Assembly: GCA_050747825.1 (NCBI GenBank)
Contig: JBOGJG010000019.1
Location: 1 to 10,071 of the forward strand
Source of the DNA: JBOGJG01 sp050747825
GTDB taxonomy: Bacteria > Acidobacteriota > UBA6911 > RPQK01 > JBOGJG01
Length of the DNA: 10,071 nt
Direction: 5' to 3'
The translations under genes and the position numbers were made by a program. Positions 5,429-10,071 of the stretch are shown here, in pieces. The notes under the pieces are model-generated. The model saw only the letters and a program-made list of their open reading frames with translations, did not search any database and had not been told where the DNA came from. Numbering within the stretch: the first letter of the stretch is position 1; each line of letters opens with the position of its first letter.

Positions 5429-7039
5429 CTACTGCATCGCCATTACGGCGGCGAAGATCTCGATAGCGCGAAAGAAGTGGCCGAGGCGCAGGTTTTCGTT
5501 GGGGCTGTGCTGGTTGTTGTCGGGATTGACGGTGGGCAGTCCAATGACCGGAGTTCCCAGGTGCTCGGGGAAAAGGTAGAGCGGGACGCTGCCGCCCATG
5601 GTGGGAAGCTTGACCACGGAGCCCGCGGCGGTTTCGACAGCCCTGACCACCCGACTGCTGACGGGAAGGTCCATGGGCGTTCGCAGGGCCGGATAACCTT
5701 TGTTTGCCACCACACGGGCGATCTTCTTATGTTCTCTGCGCGTTTCCTGATCGGGCACATCCTCCACGACATGGAAGCCTTGCCGACGGATGTGATCGAT
5801 CACTCGTTGGACCTGGCGCTGCGGTTCGATTCCCTGCACCAGACGCAGATCGATATGGGCAGTGGCCTCAGAGGGAATAATCGAACGCGCCTGCTCGCCT
5901 ACCCATCCGCTCTGCAGTCCCTGAATATTGAGTGACGGCAGGTTGACGGCCTCGGAAATTCTCATGCCTTCAACTTCACTCCAAGCCAGTCCAAGTTCAG
6001 TTTTCAGCCACTCTTCAATGTGTGGCGCCTGGCGCAGCGCCTCTTTCTCCAAATCTGAAAGCGGCTGCACGTCATCGTAGAAGCCGTCCACCAGAACGCG
6101 CCCGTCCTCTCCCTTCATGGAGCTCAGAAGCCGGCTCAGGAGCATAGCCGGATTGGGCGCCCAGTTGCCATAGTGCCCGCTGTGCAGCGGGCGGATCGGT
6201 CCATATAACGTAAGGGCCAGGCTGACGATTCCCCGGACGCCAAAGTAGACAGTGGGATCTCCAGTTGGAAACACGGGACCGTCGGCGAAAACAGCCAGGT
6301 CCGCCTCCAGGAGGTTCCGGTATTTCTGGAGGAATTCAGCCAGGTGAGGAGAGCCGGCCTCTTCTTCTCCCTCGAACAGGAATTTGACATTGACCGTGGG
6401 TTCTATCCGGGCAGCGCGCAGGGCGTCAAGGGCGACCAGCAGAGCGATAATCGGTGACTTGTCATCTGAAGAGGAGCGGGCGTAAATACGCCAGTCTTCC
6501 TGGTAGGAAGTGCCGCTTTCCGGGAAGGGAATAGGCTGGCCGCCTTCAGCCAGAGAGCGGTCCAGAAGAGCGGGTTGAAAAGGTTGATTGACCGTCCAGC
6601 GGCTGGGATCGACCGGGTCTCCGTCGTAATGGCAATAAAAGAGAACTGTCTCGCTGGCCCCGGGAGTGTTCAGTTCTCCATAGACCAGTGGAGCTATATC
6701 CATTTCCAGGATTTGACCCTGTATTCCCCGTTTCTCCAGCAATTCCTTTAGATGCCGGGCGTTCTTCCGGATATTGGGCAGGTCATCCGAGACGTTGGGT
6801 ATCGCGAGAAAGGTAACCAACTCGTTGACGATCTCGTGCTGCTTCGACCGGACATGCCGGCGCGCGGCCTGCGCGGCGTCTCCTGGATCGGCTGCCGGCA
6901 GGGGACTGTCGAAAAGCACGATCAGGAAACACCAAAGTGAGAAGTGAAAAATGAAAAGTGAAAAGCCAAAGACAAAAGACGAATAGTGGTAAGCGATATC
7001 TTCTCTTCTACGGCCAGCCCTTACCTTTTCGCTATTCAC
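5429..7039 (-). CDS. M20-family zinc metallopeptidase (dipeptidase-like), probably exported
   Basis: Predicted M20 co-catalytic zinc peptidase (536 aa from the GTG at 7039), most like carnosinase-type dipeptidases and DapE/ArgE-like hydrolases; the substrate is not known. Landmarks: H137 and D139 in FYCHYDGDPVDP; D192 in SSSDDKSP, the expected bridging zinc ligand; E225-E226 in FEGEEEAGSP, general base and ligand; D252 in FADGP; H285 in RPLHSGHYG of the dimerisation/lid region; H511 in NNQHSPNEN, the last zinc ligand. All expected metal and catalytic residues are present. The N-terminus is peculiar: a basic start, then a hydrophobic segment (about 21-43), part of which is encoded by 7-nt repeats, ending near PLPAAD. 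This could be a signal peptide, but the start is uncertain and GTG 6919 would give a cytoplasmic form. Transcribed divergently from the downstream sulfatase. It may recycle peptides and need not belong to the sulfated-glycan pathway. Confidence 0.9.
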   Translation of the reverse strand: MNSEKVRAGRRREDIAYHYSSFVFGFSLFIFHFSLWCFLIVLFDSPLPAADPGDAAQAARRHVRSKQHEIVNELVTFLAIPNVSDDLPNIRKNARHLKELLEKRGIQGQILEMDIAPLVYGELNTPGASETVLFYCHYDGDPVDPSRWTVNQPFQPALLDRSLAEGGQPIPFPESGTSYQEDWRIYARSSSDDKSPIIALLVALDALRAARIEPTVNVKFLFEGEEEAGSPHLAEFLQKYRNLLEADLAVFADGPVFPTGDPTVYFGVRGIVSLALTLYGPIRPLHSGHYGNWAPNPAMLLSRLLSSMKGEDGRVLVDGFYDDVQPLSDLEKEALRQAPHIEEWLKTELGLAWSEVEGMRISEAVNLPSLNIQGLQSGWVGEQARSIIPSEATAHIDLRLVQGIEPQRQVQRVIDHIRRQGFHVVEDVPDQETRREHKKIARVVANKGYPALRTPMDLPVSSRVVRAVETAAGSVVKLPTMGGSVPLYLFPEHLGTPVIGLPTVNPDNNQHSPNENLRLGHFFRAIEIFAAVMAMQ

Positions 7040-7056
7040 TTTGCACCATTCACTTT
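6934..7056. repeat. Heptamer-repeat tracts forming a 32-bp imperfect inverted repeat
   Basis: The left arm (6934-6965) is built of successive 7-nt units (AAAGTGA, GAAGTGA, AAAATGA, AAAGTGA) and a looser 7-nt period continues to about 6996. The right arm (7025-7056) is built of heptamers in the opposite orientation. Aligned without gaps, the two 32-nt arms pair at 25 positions, separated by a 59-nt spacer. The tract covers the start codon and signal-like N-terminus of the M20 gene and its upstream flank. The unit is the same CAYTYNT framework seen at 1605-1632. Confidence 0.65.
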
Positions 7057-7062
7057 CCGGAT

Positions 7063-7077
7063 TTGGTATTTGACCAA
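7063..7077. promoter_or_regulatory. Inverted repeat TTGGT/ACCAA, candidate operator
   Basis: TTGGT (7063-7067) and ACCAA (7073-7077) form a perfect 5-5-5 inverted repeat in the divergent region between the peptidase and the fourth sulfatase. It lies just upstream of a TATATT hexamer at 7084-7089 that could be a -10 element for the sulfatase. No well-spaced -35 accompanies it (TTGACC at 7070 is only 8 nt away), which would fit an activator-dependent promoter. Tentative. Confidence 0.3.
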
Positions 7078-7114
7078 GCTTACTATATTCTTAACCCACC
7101 CAAAACCATCGTCT

Positions 7115-7120
7115 GAGGAG
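7115..7120 (+). promoter_or_regulatory. Shine-Dalgarno GAGGAG for fourth sulfatase
   Basis: GAGGAG lies 7 nt before the ATG at 7128. It fixes this start, which also opens a well-formed Tat signal. Confidence 0.75.
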
Positions 7121-7127
7121 CACTGCT

Positions 7128-8543
7128 ATGGCGAGGACCTTAACCCGTCGTGAGTTCACTGGATCAATGGCTGCCGCCGTTTCCGCGCTCTCCTTTGGAA
7201 ACAGCATTGCCCGGCCCCAGGCCGAAAGGCCCCCCAACATCATCTTCATCATGGCCGACGACCTGGGCTATAACCACCTGGGGTGCTATGGTCAGGAGAT
7301 CATCCGCACGCCTCACATCGATCGGCTGGCTTCCCAGGGAACTCGCTTCACACAGTTTTACGCCGGCTGCACGGTTTGCGCACCTTCACGTTGTACTCTG
7401 ATGACCGGAATGCATCAGGGGCATTGCTCGGTGCGAGGCAATTCAGGAGGTATCCCGCTCCGGGCCCAAGACGTCACGGTCGCCGAAGTCCTGAAGCAGG
7501 CAGGCTACACGAATGGCATCTTCGGCAAGTGGGGACTGGGGGATGCAGGGACGGAGGGGGTCCCGACCCGGCAGGGCTTTGATGAGTTCTTCGGCTACCT
7601 GGACCAGGTCCACGCCCACTTTTATTACCCGGACTACCTGTGGCACAACGAAGAAAAGTTTCCGCTGCCTGGAAATCAGGACAGCCAACAGGGACAGTAT
7701 TCGCACGACCTCATCGCGGAGCGAGCGCTGCAGTTCATCCGCGACAATCAACACGGTCCTTTTTTCTGCTATGTGGCCTTCACGATTCCGCATACTGAAT
7801 TGTTGGTTCCGGAGGACTCGCTGGCCGAGTACCGGGGGCAGTTTGACGAGACTCCTTTCCCCGGGGATCACTATGGAGCGCAGGAGACTCCCCGGGCCGC
7901 TTACGCCGCCATGGTCACTCGCATGGACCGGGACGTGGGCCGCATCCTGGACCTGCTGGAGGGTTTGGGAATCGCAAACAACACGGTGGTCGTCTTTACC
8001 AGCGACAATGGAGGTCAGCAGAGCGGAGCCGGCGTCGATCTGCGCTTTTTCCAGGGCAATTGGCCGCTGCGCGGATGGAAGGGTCTCATGTATGAAGGCG
8101 GCATCCGTGTTCCCTGCATCGCGCGCTGGCTGGGAAGAGTCCAGGCCGGCGCCGTGAGTAACAAGGTCTGGACACACTGGGACTTTCTGCCGACTGCCGC
8201 AGAGTTGGCCGGAGTGCAGGCGCCCTCAGGCATCGACGGGATCTCCGCCGTCCCCGCCCTGCTGGGAGAAATTATGCCGGCGCGAGACTATCTGTACTGG
8301 GAGCATCATCGCGGCGGGGATGTTCAGCAGGCGGTGCGTATGGGAGGGTGGAAGGCTCTGCGCCACGGACGCAATGAGGCCATCGAACTTTATTATCTGC
8401 CCACGGATCTGGGCGAAAAGTTCAACGTGGCCGCTCAGACTCCCCAACAAGTGGCGCGCGCCGCAGAGCTTTTCCGTACCGCCCGCACGGAACCCCCACC
8501 CCAAGTGGAGCCCGAAACCGGAAGCGAGTCTCGATATCGGTAG
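7128..8543 (+). CDS. Tat-exported arylsulfatase-like S1 sulfatase, GKWGLG type
   Basis: Predicted formylglycine sulfatase of 471 aa. The N-terminus TRREFTGSMAAAVSALSFG carries a twin-arginine motif (R7-R8-x-F) and hydrophobic stretch, pointing to Tat export. Landmarks: D44-D45 in MADDLGYNHLGCYG; C84-A-P-S-R88 with LMTG after it, the canonical formylglycine site; K134 in GKWGLGDAG; H222 in IPHTEL; D293-N294 in TSDNGG; K318 in LRGWKGLMYEGGIRVP. The glycine in GKWGLG and the FFQGNWPLRGWKG segment are familiar from one large arylsulfatase-A-like subfamily common in Planctomycetota and Bacteroidota. The strong GAGGAG and separate upstream region suggest its own transcription unit with the hydrolase 21 nt downstream. 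The C-terminal tail is proline- and glutamate-rich and probably unstructured. Confidence 0.94.
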   Translation: MARTLTRREFTGSMAAAVSALSFGNSIARPQAERPPNIIFIMADDLGYNHLGCYGQEIIRTPHIDRLASQGTRFTQFYAGCTVCAPSRCTLMTGMHQGHCSVRGNSGGIPLRAQDVTVAEVLKQAGYTNGIFGKWGLGDAGTEGVPTRQGFDEFFGYLDQVHAHFYYPDYLWHNEEKFPLPGNQDSQQGQYSHDLIAERALQFIRDNQHGPFFCYVAFTIPHTELLVPEDSLAEYRGQFDETPFPGDHYGAQETPRAAYAAMVTRMDRDVGRILDLLEGLGIANNTVVVFTSDNGGQQSGAGVDLRFFQGNWPLRGWKGLMYEGGIRVPCIARWLGRVQAGAVSNKVWTHWDFLPTAAELAGVQAPSGIDGISAVPALLGEIMPARDYLYWEHHRGGDVQQAVRMGGWKALRHGRNEAIELYYLPTDLGEKFNVAAQTPQQVARAAELFRTARTEPPPQVEPETGSESRYR

Positions 8544-8564
8544 CATCGTGAGATCTCCACAACT

Positions 8565-10031
8565 TTGCAACTATGGCTTCTCGCTCCCCTTCTCTTGCTC
8601 GTCCCGGTAGGCTGCACTCTGCCGGGCGGCAAAGAAGCGGCAGCCGATTCTGTTTATTCTTTTGAACCTGTTGCTCTGGAGTTTCCACGCGAAGGGGGCA
8701 GCATCCAGATCGTTTCAGAGGAGGCGGGCACCCCCTGGGAGCAGGCCCAATACCTCGTGTTCGATGCTTTTCACGAGACGGATTACAGTCTGACGCTGAG
8801 CCTTCAGTTCTTTAAGAAGGATGAAAGCGAGCCTCAGATTCGTGTCCACTGGGGGGTGATGCCCAAGCTTCAGACGCGCATCATTTTCCCTCTGGAAGCC
8901 CTGGACGGCCAGTCCATCTTTCTGCCCAGGCAGCCCCGCAGCCTGAAGGGAAACGTGCGCGGACGCCGTCTGCCCGTGGAGATGATCGGCAGGGTCAAAC
9001 TGGGCCTTTTCCCCTCTCCCTCCGAGCAGAAGGTGTCGATCGCTCGAAAGGCAAAGCTGCCTTACGTTATTCCGCTCAGCAGCTATCCCACGACCGAGGT
9101 TCTGCTCTATCGGGATTTCCCCGATGTGTACGATCCCGCTTACGCGGAAGCCGCCATCAACTATGCACGCCAGCTCGAATCTTTCAAAAACGACCCATAT
9201 TTGATTGGCTACTTCCTGGATAACGAGCCGCACTGGGCCTTTGGGCAAAACAACCTGGCCGCTGAGATGATCGCTACCGAGACTCCCTCTCACACTCGCA
9301 GAGCGCTGGTGAGCTGGTTGAAAGAACGCTGCCAGGGTGACATCACCACGCTCTCAGCGGCCTGGAAGCATTCCTTTAATTCTTTCGAGCAGCTCGAGAC
9401 ACAGCCCCTTCTGGAAGCCGATGAGTTGTCGGAAAAAGCGGCTGCCGACTTGTGGGAGTTCTCGGCTCTGATGGTGGGCCGCTACGTCAACATTGTATGC
9501 CGGGAAGTCGAGAAGGTTGATCCCAATCACCTCAATCTGGGACTTCGCTACGCCTCCATCAGTTCCGACCTGTGCTACCGGGCGGGCGAGTACTTCGATG
9601 TTTTTTCAATTAACTCCTATCGGATGGAGCCACCGGCCGATGTGATTGCCGAGATCAGCCGCCGCACCGGGCGTCCGGTCCTGATCGGTGAGTTTCACTT
9701 CGGCGCTCTGGATCGCGGTCTCCCTTCCACAGGCCTGCGCGGCGTGGCAAACCAGGAGGAAAGGGGAGTCGCCTACCGCTACTATCTGGAGCAGGGCGCC
9801 CTCATTCCCGAGTTGATCGGGATGCACTACTTCATCTGGAACGATCAGCCCGTCCTGGGGCGATTCGATGGTGAGAACTACAATATCGGACTGATAGGCG
9901 TGTGCGGCATCCCCTATGAGGAACTGGTCGGGGCCGCCACCACCACCCACGAACGCCTTTACCGCGTGGCTGCCGGGGAACTGGAGCCCTTCAGCCGGCC
10001 TGCGCAAGAAATTCCCCGCGTAGCGTTCTGA
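8565..10031 (+). CDS. GH50-like (agarase-type, clan GH-A) lipoprotein, apparently lacking part of its barrel
   Basis: Predicted exported glycoside hydrolase (488 aa, TTG start). MQLWLLAPLLLLVPVGC gives a lipoprotein-type signal with C17 as possible lipidation site, although proline at -3 is unusual. Residues about 30-160 look like a beta-sandwich carbohydrate-binding module. From about 165 the sequence resembles the second half of GH50 beta-agarase barrels: PYVIPL, FPDVYDP, DPYLIGYFLDNEPHW with E221 as likely acid/base, and PVLIGEFHFGALDRG with E376 as likely nucleophile. The region expected between module and PYVIPL (barrel strands 1-3, roughly 200 residues in full-length GH50 enzymes as I recall them) is absent, so activity is doubtful. 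Family assignment rests on remembered motifs; a distant GH42-like relative is the alternative. It lies 21 nt after the sulfatase in the same frame, with only a weak GTGAG upstream, so it is probably co-transcribed. It would cut the desulfated galactan-like chain. Confidence 0.75.
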   Translation: MQLWLLAPLLLLVPVGCTLPGGKEAAADSVYSFEPVALEFPREGGSIQIVSEEAGTPWEQAQYLVFDAFHETDYSLTLSLQFFKKDESEPQIRVHWGVMPKLQTRIIFPLEALDGQSIFLPRQPRSLKGNVRGRRLPVEMIGRVKLGLFPSPSEQKVSIARKAKLPYVIPLSSYPTTEVLLYRDFPDVYDPAYAEAAINYARQLESFKNDPYLIGYFLDNEPHWAFGQNNLAAEMIATETPSHTRRALVSWLKERCQGDITTLSAAWKHSFNSFEQLETQPLLEADELSEKAAADLWEFSALMVGRYVNIVCREVEKVDPNHLNLGLRYASISSDLCYRAGEYFDVFSINSYRMEPPADVIAEISRRTGRPVLIGEFHFGALDRGLPSTGLRGVANQEERGVAYRYYLEQGALIPELIGMHYFIWNDQPVLGRFDGENYNIGLIGVCGIPYEELVGAATTTHERLYRVAAGELEPFSRPAQEIPRVAF

Positions 10032-10034
10032 AAA

Positions 10035-10071
10035 ACTGGGGACGGTCACCTCTTTTCGGAGCCGAAAGAGG
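10035..10071 (+). repeat. Edge of a REP-like dispersed element with hairpin
   Basis: Right after the hydrolase stop comes ACTGGGGACGGTCACC, then a hairpin: CCTCTTTTCGG (10049-10059) pairs with CCGAAAGAGG (10062-10071) with one bulged T. The phrase CTGGGGACGGTCACC is one I recall from repeats associated with REP-type tyrosine transposases in diverse bacteria. The window ends in the stem, so it cannot be seen whether a T-run (terminator) or a transposase follows. Confidence 0.45.

Noticed and set aside
7070..7089. Promoter TTGACC with TATATT
   Set aside because: The spacer is only 8 nt, too short for a sigma-70 promoter; TATATT could still be a -10 element with another -35 or an activator.
7443..8177. 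Long antisense open frames inside the sulfatase genes (also 329-952 and 2908-3594 on the minus strand)
   Set aside because: They lie entirely opposite well-supported sulfatases, show no domain motifs, and are expected shadows in GC-rich coding DNA.

Overview
The window reads as an accessory polysaccharide-catabolism island from a GC-rich, Gram-negative-type environmental bacterium. Four genes encode exported S1-type sulfatases, two with Tat-type and two with Sec-type signals. A fifth encodes a lipoprotein-like glycoside hydrolase resembling GH50 beta-agarases. Sulfatases in this density are typical of Planctomycetota and relatives (Verrucomicrobiota/Lentisphaerota), and also of some sponge- or sediment-associated Acidobacteriota and Poribacteria. 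No marker gene here decides between them. No rRNA, tRNA, CRISPR array or transposase gene was seen.

Layout. Positions 1-259 are non-coding leader with two inverted repeats and a good Shine-Dalgarno. Positions 260-4440 hold three head-to-tail sulfatase genes on the + strand. They are packed so tightly (0 nt, then a 4-nt TTGA stop/start overlap) that they almost certainly form one translationally coupled operon. Positions 4441-4630 hold a repeat-like phrase and what looks like a coding remnant. Positions 4631-5310 (- strand) are a VapC-type PIN toxin and an AbrB-type antitoxin, more AT-rich than their surroundings, with an inverted-repeat operator candidate just upstream. Positions 5429-7039 (- strand) encode an M20-family zinc peptidase. 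Positions 7040-7127 are a divergent intergenic region. Positions 7128-10031 (+) hold a fourth sulfatase and, 21 nt later, the glycoside hydrolase. The last 40 nt look like the edge of a dispersed REP-like element.

Working together (inference): the sulfatases would remove different sulfate esters from a sulfated polysaccharide outside the cytoplasm, and the hydrolase would cleave the desulfated galactan-like backbone. The four sulfatases differ in their active-site surroundings, so they probably act on different linkages. The formylglycine-generating or maturase enzyme they need is not in the window.

Most notable oddities: (a) degenerate 7-nt repeat tracts (consensus CAYTYNT on the coding strand) lie at the 5' ends of two exported-protein genes and encode part of their signal peptides; near 7000 they form a 32-bp imperfect inverted repeat. 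(b) The GH50-like protein seems to lack the first part of its catalytic barrel, as if by an in-frame internal deletion, while keeping both presumed catalytic glutamates. (c) The second sulfatase has C-R-A-S-L where C-X-P-S-R is the norm. (d) There is a probable gene remnant beside the toxin-antitoxin module.
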